Positions 16,079 through 25,284 are shown, counted from the first letter of the stretch. The stretch: 64,000 bases of DNA from JAICWP01 sp035278025 (GCA_035278025.1 DATEJK010000124.1:1-64000), one strand, 5' to 3'. The notes: generated by a model from the sequence alone, not told the origin. Program-made: numbers and translations.

Positions 16079-16168
16079 ATTGTGGCCCCCGCAATTGCCC
16101 AGGTTTTAAAGAGACTAACCATTTGCACAACAACCTTCGAACTCGTGAAGTGTTTACAATAGGAAGTG

Positions 16169-16825
16169 ATGCGGCGCGCACTTCTCCTTTTTCTTTTTGC
16201 GGCTTTGAGCTGGCCGGCTCTTGCCCGGCAGGATCAGCAGCAAACTCCTCCCGCGCAACCTCCGCCCGTGCAAACTGCCCCCGCCCAGCAGGATCAATCT
16301 CAAACTGCGCCGACGACGGCTCCACCTCCGTCGTCGCAGGCCCCGGCACCGCCTTCCACGCCTGCCGGCGCGCAGCAGGCGCCGGCCACAAAGGCTCCGG
16401 CATCATGCGAAAAAACGGCGAAGACGAAAATCCGCAAGAAGAAAACTTCTCGAAAGAAGACCCGGAAGAGACACAAGAAGGCTGCATCCGAGAAAACGCC
16501 GGAGACCGCGGCCGACCCCGGTCCGCGGCGCATTGTAGTGCGCCGTGGCGGCACCAGCGAGACCGGCGGCCAACTCGAACCCGGCGTTCCCGTATCCGAA
16601 GCCGACCACCAGCGCCAGAGCACCGATCAACTCCTGGAAGACACCGGCGCCAGCCTGAAGAAAATCAGCCAGCGCAAGCTGACTCCCGACCAGCAGGACA
16701 TGGTGCGCCAGATCACGTTTTACATGGAGCAGTCGCGTTCCGCGAACAAGGAAGGCGACCTGGGGCGCGCCCGCAACCTGGCCGTCAAGGCGCAACAGTT
16801 GTGCGACGCGCTGGCCCGCCAATAA
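16169..16825 (+). CDS. Exported Pro/Gln-rich protein with Lys/Arg-rich centre and helical C-terminus
   Basis: Start ATG 16169 is preferred over the GTG just before it; AGGAAG is close upstream. The 218-residue product has a signal peptide (RRALLLFLFAALSW, cut near ALARQ), a Pro/Gln/Ala-rich linker to about 85, a very basic stretch at about 90-112 (KTKIRKKKTSRKKTRKRHKK), and a helical C-terminal domain at about 150-218 that looks like two or three amphipathic helices (LLEDTGASLKKISQRKL, ARNLAVKAQQLCDALAR). It lies 90 bases after the kinase gene and may be part of that transcript. No known family is recognised; the basic stretch might bind anionic cell-wall or nucleic-acid polymers. Confidence 0.65.
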   Translation: MRRALLLFLFAALSWPALARQDQQQTPPAQPPPVQTAPAQQDQSQTAPTTAPPPSSQAPAPPSTPAGAQQAPATKAPASCEKTAKTKIRKKKTSRKKTRKRHKKAASEKTPETAADPGPRRIVVRRGGTSETGGQLEPGVPVSEADHQRQSTDQLLEDTGASLKKISQRKLTPDQQDMVRQITFYMEQSRSANKEGDLGRARNLAVKAQQLCDALARQ

Positions 16826-16826
16826 C

Positions 16827-17537
16827 TTACTGAGCGGCGCCGGCAGCTTTTAGGTGTGTACGAACCGCTTCCAGTAGCCAGCTGCCCGCTTCGCCCGCGT
16901 CCTGACGCGAGAAATCCTGATGCAGCGGAATTACCGGCACACTGGGCCGCACCTCCTGCAGCATGGCAGCCGTAGCCCGGCCGCGCGCCGATTGCATTTC
17001 ATGGGCAAGAATTACCAGGGCAGGAGAAGTGGCCTTCAATAACACCACCGCATCCGGCAAATTGCCGGTGGTGACTGCGTCGTAGCCGGAGCGGCGCAGC
17101 ACTTCGCGCAGGTATACCAGGGTGTCCACGCTGGGATGGATGCACAGTACCCGGCAGGCGGGTGCACCCGCCTTGGCTTCCGCCGGGCGGCTGCGGCCAT
17201 AGAAAGCCGAAACCGCGCCCACCTCCGACTCGTGCACATCGAATACCTGTAGCAGGTTGGTCATCTTCAGAAGCTGGTGGACGGGAGGCGGAGCGGCGCA
17301 CAGTTTGAGGTCGCCGCCGGAGCGGCGGACCCTGGCTACCAGCCTCACCAGCGTGCCCAGCCCGCTGCTGTCAATAAAGTTGACCGCCGCCACGTCCAGC
17401 ACCAGGTCGCGGCAGTCCGCGCATAACTTATTCACGTGCGACTCGACCTTCTGCGCTTCCGGGCCGGCCACGATGCGTCCTTCAGCCTTCACCACCACAA
17501 CTCTGCCCAACTGGCGATCTTGCAGCTCCAGTGGCAT
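16827..17537 (-). CDS. STAS domain fused to pseudo-receiver
   Basis: The protein is 236 residues. The N-terminal STAS domain (about 5-105) has VLDVAAVNFIDSSGLGTLV, including the serine normally phosphorylated in anti-sigma factor antagonists. The C-terminal half (about 125-230) has the spacing of a receiver (CRVLCIHPSVDTLVYLREVL), but the acidic pair is replaced by HP and the phospho-acceptor position reads LVILAHEM, so phosphotransfer should be lost. It begins directly after the stop of the upstream exported-protein gene and its end almost touches the convergent gene at 16825. A role in partner-switching signalling is inferred from the STAS domain. Confidence 0.75.
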   Translation of the reverse strand: MPLELQDRQLGRVVVVKAEGRIVAGPEAQKVESHVNKLCADCRDLVLDVAAVNFIDSSGLGTLVRLVARVRRSGGDLKLCAAPPPVHQLLKMTNLLQVFDVHESEVGAVSAFYGRSRPAEAKAGAPACRVLCIHPSVDTLVYLREVLRRSGYDAVTTGNLPDAVVLLKATSPALVILAHEMQSARGRATAAMLQEVRPSVPVIPLHQDFSRQDAGEAGSWLLEAVRTHLKAAGAAQ

Positions 17538-18656
17538 CTATCTTCTCCTTGGTTTCGCGCTGTTCACCTTCACGAGCAAATCTTTCGCCGGCTGCTGGTA
17601 GGCGCCCTCGATGCCCGCGGCTTCCGTCAAGGTGGTGCGAGCCTCGGGCAGGCGGCCCAGCTTGGCATAGGCGTAGCCCAGGCGGTAAAGCGCCATCTGG
17701 TAGGACGCGGGATCCTCTTTCAGCAGCGAAGTGGCCGACTTGAATTCGGTGATGGCAGCGGGCGTTTTGTCCTGGCGCATCAGGGCGTAGCCCATAGCCG
17801 AATGCGCCACTCCCGCCGAAAGTTTCTGCTGCCGAGTGGCATCGGGGGAATCCGCTTTGGCCAGTCCGATGGCCTTGCGGGAATAGGCGATGGCCTTGCC
17901 CAGGTCCGCGCCTTTGGGCTCCTCGGAATAAGCGTTGGCCAAAAGGATCAGCGTAGGCAGGCTGTTGGGATCGGTGGCCAGTGATTTTTCCCCGTAGGCC
18001 ACCAGTCGCTCCGGTTCGTTCAACTGCTGCAGGCTGTAGATCGCGTACTGCGAAACCGGCTCGGCAAACTTGGAACTGGGAAACGCCGGCGTGTAGCGCT
18101 CGATGTAGGCCATGCGCGTCTTCGGGTCCTGCTCGGCGGCGATGGCGTTATAGCCCGCCGCCTCCAGGAACTCGTAGGATTGTTTATCGGTATCGCTGGG
18201 GCTTTCGCTGGAAGTCGCTGCAGTGTTGGTCAGCTTGGTCTTGCCAAAGCTGGCGTTGTAGAGTTCCCCTCCCTGCGCGGCGTAATCCAGCACCTTGCCC
18301 CAGTTCTTCAGCTGCTGCGCCACGCCCGCCTGCGAGACCAGGATGTCGAGATTGTGGGGCGCGGCCGTCAGCGCCTTATCCCCGGCCTCCAGCGCTTTGC
18401 CATTGTCGCCCGCTGTGGAATAGGCCTGCGAGAGCTGCCAGTTTCCATAAGCCACCGCCTGCGGGTTGGAGGAAAACTTCTGCACAAAATCCTGCAGCAT
18501 GGTGATGCGCTTCTGGGCATCAGTCTGGTTGCTGATGGCCTGCAGCGCCTGGTCTTCCGGCGTGCCCGCAGGAATCACAATTTTTTCGATTTGGGCGTGC
18601 GCCAATGCCGCCAGCAGGACGGGAATCAGCAGGGCCGACCAGCGAACGCGAACCAT
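17538..18656 (-). CDS. Exported TPR-like protein
   Basis: ATG 18656 follows GGAGGTGCGAA, and a signal peptide starts there (MVRVRWSALLIPVLLAALAHAQ). The 372-residue product has at least four tetratricopeptide-like helical pairs: about 45-110 (AVAYGNWQLSQAYSTAGDNGKAL), 110-145, 215-260 and 270-360 (GVAHSAMGYALMRQDKTPAAITEFKSA, cited here in part for its A/Y/G/A spacing). Such repeats usually form protein-binding scaffolds in the periplasm. The STAS/pseudo-receiver gene begins one base after its stop, so the two are one operon. The function is unknown. Confidence 0.72.
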   Translation of the reverse strand: MVRVRWSALLIPVLLAALAHAQIEKIVIPAGTPEDQALQAISNQTDAQKRITMLQDFVQKFSSNPQAVAYGNWQLSQAYSTAGDNGKALEAGDKALTAAPHNLDILVSQAGVAQQLKNWGKVLDYAAQGGELYNASFGKTKLTNTAATSSESPSDTDKQSYEFLEAAGYNAIAAEQDPKTRMAYIERYTPAFPSSKFAEPVSQYAIYSLQQLNEPERLVAYGEKSLATDPNSLPTLILLANAYSEEPKGADLGKAIAYSRKAIGLAKADSPDATRQQKLSAGVAHSAMGYALMRQDKTPAAITEFKSATSLLKEDPASYQMALYRLGYAYAKLGRLPEARTTLTEAAGIEGAYQQPAKDLLVKVNSAKPRRR

Positions 18657-18894
18657 TTCGCACCTCCGCAAATGCCGGTACCAGAGGAGCGGGCGGCGGC
18701 GGGAAAGCAGCGCTGCTGAACGGCCCACAACTCCGGAGTGCGCCATGCTAGCGCCCTTTTCGCTCGGGGGCAAATTCTTTTCGCCCGCCGGTTTTTACCA
18801 CAAAGGACACGCAGCAAAACCGGGACAGCATAAAGTACCAGGCTCCAGGCTTCGGGGCTGAGTGCTGAATTGCTGGCTGCTGAATGATGAGTGC

Positions 18895-19725
18895 TTACTC
18901 GGGTCCCAGCACCCGGTCGCTCAGCCGGCGCACCCAGCCGTGCCGGGGCTGAAACGGGGGCAGCCCAATTCGGCTGCCGCGCAACTCCGCCAGCGCCTCC
19001 GCCAGCGGCATGGATTTCCATCTTTCGAGGCGCGGCTCGATCTCCGCCTGGTATTCCGGTTTTTGCGGCCAATAATGAAACAGCACATCGTCGCAGGCGT
19101 GTACCTGCGCATTCTTCTGCAGGAAGTAGGCCACGGCGTATTGCTCGACCAGCTGTTTTTTGTACTGCGGCGAAATCGCGTCAATAAACGCCAGCACGGT
19201 ATGCAGCAGGTGGAACTGCGAGGGATGCAGGCCGATGGCGCCCGAGTTCCACATTTCGGCATTCAGGTCAATGGCGCTGCCGCGAAAATAAGACTTGCTC
19301 ATGCGCTTGCGGAAGCGCTGCAGTTGCCCGGTGGGATGGGTGAGCACCGGATACTCCTTGCGGTGCAGCACGGCACTTCCCGGGCCGATGCGGGCGAAAA
19401 TCGCCGCCAGATCGGCGGTGAAGAAAGTGTCAGAGTCGGCAAACAGGACGCGCTCCTCCGCATGTTCGCGCGCAGCCTCCGCCAGAGCGGCAATCTTGAT
19501 GCGAAAAAGGTAGTTTCCCGGGCCGCGCCAGGCCCGCATCTTTTCCGCGCTCAATTCGTGCACCTGCACGCGACCAGCGAGCGGCTGGAAGACGCCGGGC
19601 GCATCCGTGTACATGTGCACCTTCAGCTCCAGCACTCCCTTCCAGGCCAGCGCCGAGTACGCCGCATACAAGGCCTGCACCCATATGTTGCGCTGCCCGC
19701 AGGCCAGGTAGATCAGGTGCTCCAT
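18895..19725 (-). CDS. Putative glycosyltransferase (GT-A-like, DxD motif)
   Basis: Start ATG 19725 gives 276 residues beginning MEHLIYLACGQRNIW; an upstream TTG is possible but less likely. The pattern LFADSDTFF at about 95-103 is a DxD-type metal/nucleotide-sugar motif. KVHMYTD upstream and MWNSGAIGLHP downstream match the layout of GT8-like or nucleotide-diphospho-sugar transferases. No signal peptide or membrane span is visible, so it is probably cytoplasmic. It is divergent from the membrane glycosyltransferase at 19805, with 79 bases between the starts, and both may contribute to one surface glycan. Confidence 0.65.
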   Translation of the reverse strand: MEHLIYLACGQRNIWVQALYAAYSALAWKGVLELKVHMYTDAPGVFQPLAGRVQVHELSAEKMRAWRGPGNYLFRIKIAALAEAAREHAEERVLFADSDTFFTADLAAIFARIGPGSAVLHRKEYPVLTHPTGQLQRFRKRMSKSYFRGSAIDLNAEMWNSGAIGLHPSQFHLLHTVLAFIDAISPQYKKQLVEQYAVAYFLQKNAQVHACDDVLFHYWPQKPEYQAEIEPRLERWKSMPLAEALAELRGSRIGLPPFQPRHGWVRRLSDRVLGPE

Positions 19726-19804
19726 AGGATGATGTGGACGGCTGGGCTCGATTGTAACCCGCAAATCACAGGGTGGTAGACTGAGCCGGGAGCTCCGAGC
19801 ACAA

Positions 19805-21139
19805 ATGAGTCTGGATGCGGCTGAGGCGAACTATTCCCCCGAGGCGGCAGCCGGCACCCCGTCTCCCCCTGAAGTTTCTCCCCGGCGGAAGCTGTTCCGC
19901 TCACCGGCTTTCATCGTTGTGGTCGCTCTGCTGCTACGCCTGCTGGTCATAACCGCAGGCCACACCTACCGCATTACTCCCCGGCGCGACCATTTTCAGT
20001 TCGGCTGGGAGATGGGGCGCATCGCCCGCTCCCTGGCCGCCGGCCACGGCTTCGCAAATCCTACCGATCTGGAAACCGGGCCTACGGCCTGGGAGGCGCC
20101 GCTCTATCCTTTTTTGCTGGCGGGAGTCTTCCAGGTGTTCGGTATTTACACCCACGCGGCCGCCTGGGTCATCCTCGCTCTCAACAGCCTGTTTTCGGCG
20201 CTCACCTGTCTGACGATTTACCGCATCGGCGAACGCCTGTTCGCTTCCCAGCCTGCTCGCTGGGCAGCCTGGACCTGGGCCCTGTTCCCCTATGCCATCT
20301 ACTGGCCGGTACGGATCGTATGGGAAACCAGCCTCTCCGCGCTGCTGCTGAGCCTGGCAATCCTGCTGCCTTTGCGGGTGGACGACCGTCCGCGCCGTCG
20401 CGATTGGCTTTTGCTGGGCTTGCTGTGGGGCGTGATCGCCCTCACCAATCCCACGCTTTTGTCGTTTCTGCCATTTTCGCTGGCCTGGCTGTGGTGGCGC
20501 CTGCGCGGGCGCTCCGCCGCCGTGCTGGCCAATATGGCGCTATGCCTCGCACTCTGCAGCTCGATGGTCGCCCCCTGGCTGGCGCGCAACTACCGCGTCT
20601 TCAACCAGTTCGTCTTTATTCGCGATAACTTCGGACTGGAAGTACACACGGCCAACAACCCGGAGTCGGGCGGGTTATGGACCCGGTCCGAGCATCCGGG
20701 CAACGATCCGCAGGCCATGCAGAAATTTGCCGCCATGGGCGAGCTGCCGTATATGAAAGCGCAACAACGCGCTGCCTTTAACTTTATTCGCCATCATCCT
20801 GGCGAGTTCCTCGGCTTCTTCGCGGAACGCATTTTTTATTTTTGGGGCGGCAATCCCCAGATGACGCTGGTGCGCAGCTGGAGCATGGCGCCTGCCCGCC
20901 ATGTTGCCTTCCTTATCTCCGCCTTCGCCGCTTTTGCCGGGCTGTGGCTTTGCTTTCGCCACCGTGTGCGTGGCAGCTTTTTGCTCGCCTGTTCGCTGCT
21001 GGTTTATCCCATCCCTTACTACATCGCCTTCCCTGCCCCGCGCTACCGCCACGCCATCGAACCGGAAATGCTGTTGCTTGTTATTTACGCCCTGTGGCTG
21101 GCCCGCGGCCGCGCCGTGCACTGGCCCACGGCCCGCTAG
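19805..21139 (+). CDS. Integral membrane glycosyltransferase, GT39/ArnT-like
   Basis: The protein is 444 residues with about ten predicted membrane spans starting near residue 40. The first extracytoplasmic loop carries DHFQFGWEMGRIARSLAAG, typical of GT-C enzymes such as dolichyl-phosphate-mannose and ArnT-type transferases, with an acidic residue at the expected catalytic position. Other visible signs are WEAPLYPFLLAGVF and the C-terminal PAPRYRHAIEP, a pattern common in this superfamily. It probably uses a polyprenyl-phosphate sugar to glycosylate a lipid or protein outside the membrane. The donor is unknown. Confidence 0.78.
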   Translation: MSLDAAEANYSPEAAAGTPSPPEVSPRRKLFRSPAFIVVVALLLRLLVITAGHTYRITPRRDHFQFGWEMGRIARSLAAGHGFANPTDLETGPTAWEAPLYPFLLAGVFQVFGIYTHAAAWVILALNSLFSALTCLTIYRIGERLFASQPARWAAWTWALFPYAIYWPVRIVWETSLSALLLSLAILLPLRVDDRPRRRDWLLLGLLWGVIALTNPTLLSFLPFSLAWLWWRLRGRSAAVLANMALCLALCSSMVAPWLARNYRVFNQFVFIRDNFGLEVHTANNPESGGLWTRSEHPGNDPQAMQKFAAMGELPYMKAQQRAAFNFIRHHPGEFLGFFAERIFYFWGGNPQMTLVRSWSMAPARHVAFLISAFAAFAGLWLCFRHRVRGSFLLACSLLVYPIPYYIAFPAPRYRHAIEPEMLLLVIYALWLARGRAVHWPTAR

Positions 21140-21409
21140 CCAGGGGGTAAGAGATAGCTTCCGTTTTGCCGCCGATTCTTCGCTACTTCGCTCAGAGCCT
21201 GCCCTGAGCTAGTGAACGCAGCGAACGCCCCAGATCCTTCGCTACCGCTCAGGATTTCGGCAGCGGGCTCCCGCTTCGCTCACGCCCGCTAAGCGCCTCA
21301 AGATTACTTTGGTACGAAGCCGCTCCGTTAATTGCGCAAATTCGCTTTTCCGGTTTTAATAAATATTCGCGGCTTCCCCACCCGAAAATCCATCTAACAC
21401 TCATCCTGC

Positions 21410-22666
21410 ATGCGCACCATTCTGCAAAAGCGCGAGCTGCGCTACGTGTTCACCGCCAACCTGATCTCCATGTTGGGGAGCGGGATGAACTCCGCCGCCG
21501 TGACCTGGTTCATCCTTCAGGCCACACACTCGGAGATGGCGCTGGGCACGCTGGTGGTGCTGCAGACCCTGCCCGCCATGGTGATGCTGCCCTTCACCGG
21601 CGTCATCATTGACCGTGAGGACCGCCGCCATCTGGTGATGGCGCTGGATGCCATTCGCGCTCTCATGGTGGTAGGCGTGGCCACGCTGGCCTTTATGCAC
21701 CGCGCGCACGTGTGGGAGCTTTACCTGATGAACATGCTGGTGTCGGCGGGCTTCTGGATGTTCTGGCCGACCATCACCGCCCTCATCCAGGAGCTGACGC
21801 CGGACTCGCAGTTCGTGCATGCCAACACCTTCCTTCTCGCCGGGGTGCAGGGCGGCTGGTTGATTGCCGGCGCCCTGGTGGGATTCATGTACAACCACAT
21901 CGGCCTGGGCGGCGTGCTGCTGATTGACTTTGCCACCTACGTGGTTTCCTTCGGCTGCTATCTGGCCTTGCGCAAGGGCAAGCACACCGTGGCGGCGAGG
22001 GAACTGCCGGTCAACGCACCCGCCACGCACAGCTCGTGGTCTCGTTACTGGCAGGAGATGAGAGAAGGCATCAGCTACCTGCGCGGCAACCGCTACGTGG
22101 TGTTGCTGGGCGCCAGCTGGGCCATGTTCATCGGCGCTATGTCCACGCAGAGCGTGGTCACCGCTCCGCTCAGCGACCGCCTGTTGCACGCCGGCGCCGT
22201 CGGTTACGGCTGGCTGAATGCGGGCTGGGGCATTGGCGCATTTCTGAGCGTGCTTTACGCTCCTCAAGTCATTCGCCGTCTGGAAGGGCGCCACACCGTG
22301 GCCGTTGCCATGGGCCTGCTGGCGGCCAGCATCTTCATCGCGCCCTATTCTCGCCTGCTGGCGCTGGCGGTCGGGCTTTACGCGCTCATGGGCTCGGCAC
22401 GCGGCGTGGGCGGCATCGCCATTTCCAGCAGCATGATGGAGCATGTACCGCAACGCTTCATGGGAAGAGTGCAGAACGCCTTCTATTTTGCCGGTACCCT
22501 GCTGCAGGTGTGCCTGAGTCTGATTGTGGGCGCGGCGGCGCACCACGTCGGACTGGCTCTGGGCTTTGCCCTGATTGCAGGGGTGTACTTCGTGGCCTTC
22601 CTCACCTCGGCCTGGCCGTTGGAAACCGTGCCCACGCTCGCCCCGGGCGAAGCGGCCGGAGATTAG
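21410..22666 (+). CDS. MFS transporter, EntS-like
   Basis: The protein is 418 residues with about twelve membrane spans. After an N-terminal ELRYVFTANLISMLGSGM come the MFS signature loop between spans 2 and 3 (FTGVIIDREDRRHLVMALD, with the acidic/basic pattern D-R-x-x-R) and a repeat-like second half from about residue 210. The overall look is that of the EntS/tetracycline-type exporter branch. The substrate is unknown. It stands alone, 99 bases upstream of fabI on the same strand; the gap contains a word-like repeat rather than a terminator. Confidence 0.82.
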   Translation: MRTILQKRELRYVFTANLISMLGSGMNSAAVTWFILQATHSEMALGTLVVLQTLPAMVMLPFTGVIIDREDRRHLVMALDAIRALMVVGVATLAFMHRAHVWELYLMNMLVSAGFWMFWPTITALIQELTPDSQFVHANTFLLAGVQGGWLIAGALVGFMYNHIGLGGVLLIDFATYVVSFGCYLALRKGKHTVAARELPVNAPATHSSWSRYWQEMREGISYLRGNRYVVLLGASWAMFIGAMSTQSVVTAPLSDRLLHAGAVGYGWLNAGWGIGAFLSVLYAPQVIRRLEGRHTVAVAMGLLAASIFIAPYSRLLALAVGLYALMGSARGVGGIAISSSMMEHVPQRFMGRVQNAFYFAGTLLQVCLSLIVGAAAHHVGLALGFALIAGVYFVAFLTSAWPLETVPTLAPGEAAGD

Positions 22667-22765
22667 GCAAAGCATGTAGTCGGGAGTTAGGAATCCACCG
22701 CTCACTCCTGACTACCGAGTCCCGCCTCCTCCTCTGTTATCCTGTGCCCTTCACTGGAGACGCCC

Positions 22766-23536
22766 ATGAGCGACACCCTTGCCGGTCGTAATGCCGTTGT
22801 TTTTGGAGTGGCCAACAAGCGCAGCATCGCCTGGTCCATTGCCCAGGGACTGCACGCCGCCGGAGCGCGCCTGGCCATTACCTATCAGAACGAGCGTCTG
22901 GAGCAGGAAGCCAAGGACCTTATCCTCTCCCTGCCCGGCGCGGAAGCGTTTCGCTGCGACGTCAGCCAGGACCAGGAACTGGACCGTCTGTTCTCCGAAC
23001 TGCGCGCCCGCTATGGCAAGCTGCACGTGCTGGTGCACAGCATCGCTTATGCGCCGGCCGAGGAATTGAAGGGCGAATTCCTCAGCACCACGCGCGAGGG
23101 CTTTCGCATTGCCCACGATGTCAGCGTTTACTCCTTGATCGCGCTGGCACGCGCCGCGGCCCCCCTCATGGAAGATGGCGGCAGCATTATCACCATGACC
23201 TATTACGGCGCCGAAAAGGTGGTGCCGCGCTACAACGTGATGGGCGTGGCCAAGGCGGCGCTGGAAGCCTCGGTACGCTATCTGGCGGCTGACCTGGGCA
23301 AACGCCGCATCCGCATCAATGCCATTTCCGCCGGGCCCATCAAAACCCTGGCCGCGCGCGGCATCTCCGGCCTGGGCGACATGCTGAAGGCACACGCCGA
23401 GCGCGCTCCCCTGCAGCGCAATGTGGATGTCAACGAAGTCGGCGCCACCGGCGTGTTTCTTGCCTCTGACGCCAGCTCCGGCATTACCGGCGAAACCATC
23501 TACGTGGACTGCGGGTACAACATCATGGGGTTTTGA
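22766..23536 (+). CDS. fabI: Enoyl-[acyl-carrier-protein] reductase (NADH) FabI
   Basis: This 256-residue protein is the normal FabI length. The cofactor motif is GVANKRSIAWSIAQGL near residue 14. The active-site block is YYGAEKVVPRYNVMGVAKAAL with Tyr-x6-Tyr and the following Lys, matching the E. coli pattern closely. C-terminal DASSGITGETIYVDCGYNIMGF is also typical. The enzyme carries out the last reduction of each fatty-acid elongation cycle and is the target of triclosan in other bacteria. It is monocistronic, with a hairpin terminator 44 bases downstream. Confidence 0.95.
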   Translation: MSDTLAGRNAVVFGVANKRSIAWSIAQGLHAAGARLAITYQNERLEQEAKDLILSLPGAEAFRCDVSQDQELDRLFSELRARYGKLHVLVHSIAYAPAEELKGEFLSTTREGFRIAHDVSVYSLIALARAAAPLMEDGGSIITMTYYGAEKVVPRYNVMGVAKAALEASVRYLAADLGKRRIRINAISAGPIKTLAARGISGLGDMLKAHAERAPLQRNVDVNEVGATGVFLASDASSGITGETIYVDCGYNIMGF

Positions 23537-23579
23537 AAACCGGTTGTCAGTTATCAGCGGTCATTTGTTAGTAAATCAA

Positions 23580-23602
23580 AAGGCCTCCTCGCGGGAGGCC
23601 TT
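23580..23602. terminator. Hairpin between convergent fabI and the penicillin-binding gene
   Basis: AAGGCCTCC (23580-23588) and GGAGGCCTT (23594-23602) form a perfect 9-base-pair stem with a 5-base loop. On the minus strand the hairpin is followed by TTTTGATTT, so it fits the minus gene ending at 23633 best, and it can also insulate fabI. Confidence 0.75.
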
Positions 23603-23632
23603 GCTGAAAACTGAAAGTTGATGGCTGAGAGC

Positions 23633-24871
23633 TTACTGCGTGGCGCCCGTGGTCTGCACGCTGGAGGTGGATTCGGGCACGCCCGGGTTTTTCACCATGA
23701 AGAAACTGTGGTCATAGAGGTCGCGGTACATGCGGCCGGCAATCTCCGCCGCCTTGGGACCAAAGGTGGGCCGCCCGCCCTCCAGGAAAACCACCACCAC
23801 CACGCGTCCTACGTTAGTGTTAGCGTAGGAGGCGAACCAGCCAAAGCGAGTGCCATCTTTCGAGCAGGTGCCGGTCTTGCCTAAAATTTCTTCTTCATTG
23901 AAGTTCACGCGCACGCTGCGGGCCGTGCCGTACTCCACCGCGCCCGCCATGCCGTCAGAAATTTCGGGAATCGCCGGCGCAATGTTCAACTGGCGCTTGA
24001 TGCGCGGTTCAAAGTTGGCCACTTGCTCGGGCGTTGTCGGATGCTGCAGGTAATAAAGCGTGCCGCCGTTGGCAATGGCCGAGACCATGGCGCCCAGTTG
24101 CAGCGGGGTCATGGAAACGCCTTCGCCGAAGGAGCACATCCTGCCTACTCCGCCGTCTTTGGCGGGAATCACGTGGTCGGGATACTCGCCCAGTTGCTCT
24201 CCGGGGATGTTGTAACCCGCCAACTCACCCAGGCCGAACTGATGCGCGTAATAGGCCACCTTCTCAAATCCCAGCTTGCGTCCTAGCGCTTCAAAATAAG
24301 CGTTGTTGGAGTGGGCCAGAGCCTGCGTCAGGTTGAGGCGGGAGCGGCGGCCCAGGCGGATCCGGGTGTCCTTGTCAATTACCCCTTCACTGAGCGCTGC
24401 CAAGGCCACCGACAACTTGATGGTGGAGCAGGGCATCGCGCCGCTGGAAAGGGCCAGCTTCTGGTTGACCATGGCCAGAATGCGGCCGCTGGTGGGCTCA
24501 ATAGCTACTACCGTGCCGTTCATGTTGCCCAGGGCATCCACCGCCGCCGCGCGGACGATCGGGTCCTCGCCGGCGGTGATGTCTCCGTCGGCTACATCAT
24601 CGCTGAACGAACTGGTGTAAAAGCGCTCGTAATAGCGATGACGACGGGCATAACGGCGGGAGCGGCGCGTCCGGCGTGCGTGCAGCGCGCGGGTACGGCG
24701 CAGACGGCTCATCCGCCGCCGGGCGCGGGCGTTCTCCGTAATTCTGTGCTTGGATTTGGCGCGGGTGCTGCGGTGCGTGCTGATGGTCGCCGCCAGGGCG
24801 GAGATCTCGAGAGCAAGGAACGCCAAAAGCAGAAGGGCGATTTGGGTGGCTCGCAAACTCTTTTTCATCAC
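23633..24871 (-). CDS. Penicillin-binding transpeptidase-like protein with Arg-rich linker
   Basis: The protein is 412 residues with a signal sequence or anchor at 1-28 (MMKKSLRATQIALLLLAFLA). A striking Arg/His-rich stretch at about 34-80 contains runs such as RRTRRSRRYARRHRYY. The transpeptidase domain begins near 105: Ser149-x-x-Lys152 in STIK, SNN in AHSNNAYFE, and KTG in ILGKTGTCSKDG. There is no glycosyltransferase or dimerisation domain, so it is a class-B-like or class-D-lactamase-like enzyme. It is probably periplasmic and acts on peptidoglycan, either as a D,D-transpeptidase/carboxypeptidase or, less likely, as a penicillin sensor or lactamase. It lies downstream of ftsZ on the same strand but is separated by 424 bases. 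Confidence 0.8.
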   Translation of the reverse strand: MMKKSLRATQIALLLLAFLALEISALAATISTHRSTRAKSKHRITENARARRRMSRLRRTRALHARRTRRSRRYARRHRYYERFYTSSFSDDVADGDITAGEDPIVRAAAVDALGNMNGTVVAIEPTSGRILAMVNQKLALSSGAMPCSTIKLSVALAALSEGVIDKDTRIRLGRRSRLNLTQALAHSNNAYFEALGRKLGFEKVAYYAHQFGLGELAGYNIPGEQLGEYPDHVIPAKDGGVGRMCSFGEGVSMTPLQLGAMVSAIANGGTLYYLQHPTTPEQVANFEPRIKRQLNIAPAIPEISDGMAGAVEYGTARSVRVNFNEEEILGKTGTCSKDGTRFGWFASYANTNVGRVVVVVFLEGGRPTFGPKAAEIAGRMYRDLYDHSFFMVKNPGVPESTSSVQTTGATQ

Positions 24872-25253
24872 TCCCTGACCATCCCCGGGGCCGTTGCCAA
24901 CACTGTCATGTGCACGAAACCTGCCACTCTGGAATGCCGGTGGCCTACTTGTACTAACGCTTAGATAGTATGAGAGTTGCTGTTTCGCCGCAATGGAAAA
25001 AAGGCTCTATCGGTGACCTCGGAGTCGAATCATTAAGCGACTCAGATACAGCTACTTAGGCGAGAGTTACTCATGTGAGGATGCCTTCCGTAATAGGCAG
25101 GGCATTTACTTCCCTGATACTGGACCTAAGTACAAATACAGCGAGGATTGACTCCGGGTCTTCACGCCCTTGTCGGCCCCCATCAGGCGCAAAGTTTTGC
25201 ATTTTTGACCGTGGCGGTCAGTGGAATGACAGAAAACGGCGAGAGCAGGGGTG
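24872..25253. other. Intergenic region upstream of the penicillin-binding gene
   Basis: I see no gene here. The stretch is less GC-rich than its surroundings and contains an inverted repeat, GAGTCG (25022-25027) and CGACTC (25038-25043). Its length would allow a long leader or a small RNA, but no known riboswitch pattern is recognised. Confidence 0.45.
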
Positions 25254-25284
25254 CCCCACCCTTGCGCTCTTTGCAAGGGTGGGG
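25254..25284 (-). terminator. Stem-loop at the 3' end of the dcw operon
   Basis: CCCCACCCTTGC (25254-25265) and GCAAGGGTGGGG (25273-25284) form a perfect 12-base-pair stem with a 7-base loop, 11 bases after the ftsZ stop. There is no T run in either direction. The sequence looks like a mobile-type GC-rich palindrome that I associate with acidobacterial genomes, so it may be an interspersed repeat acting as an mRNA 3'-end stabiliser or a weak terminator. Confidence 0.6.

Noticed and set aside
21401..22705. 434-codon minus-strand frame opposite the MFS gene
   Set aside because: High GC keeps antisense frames open; the product is His/Gly/Gln-rich with no family pattern, while the plus strand encodes a clear transporter.
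24872..25253. Riboswitch in the long leader of the penicillin-binding gene
   Set aside because: I compared the conserved cores of c-di-GMP and other common riboswitches from memory and found no match.
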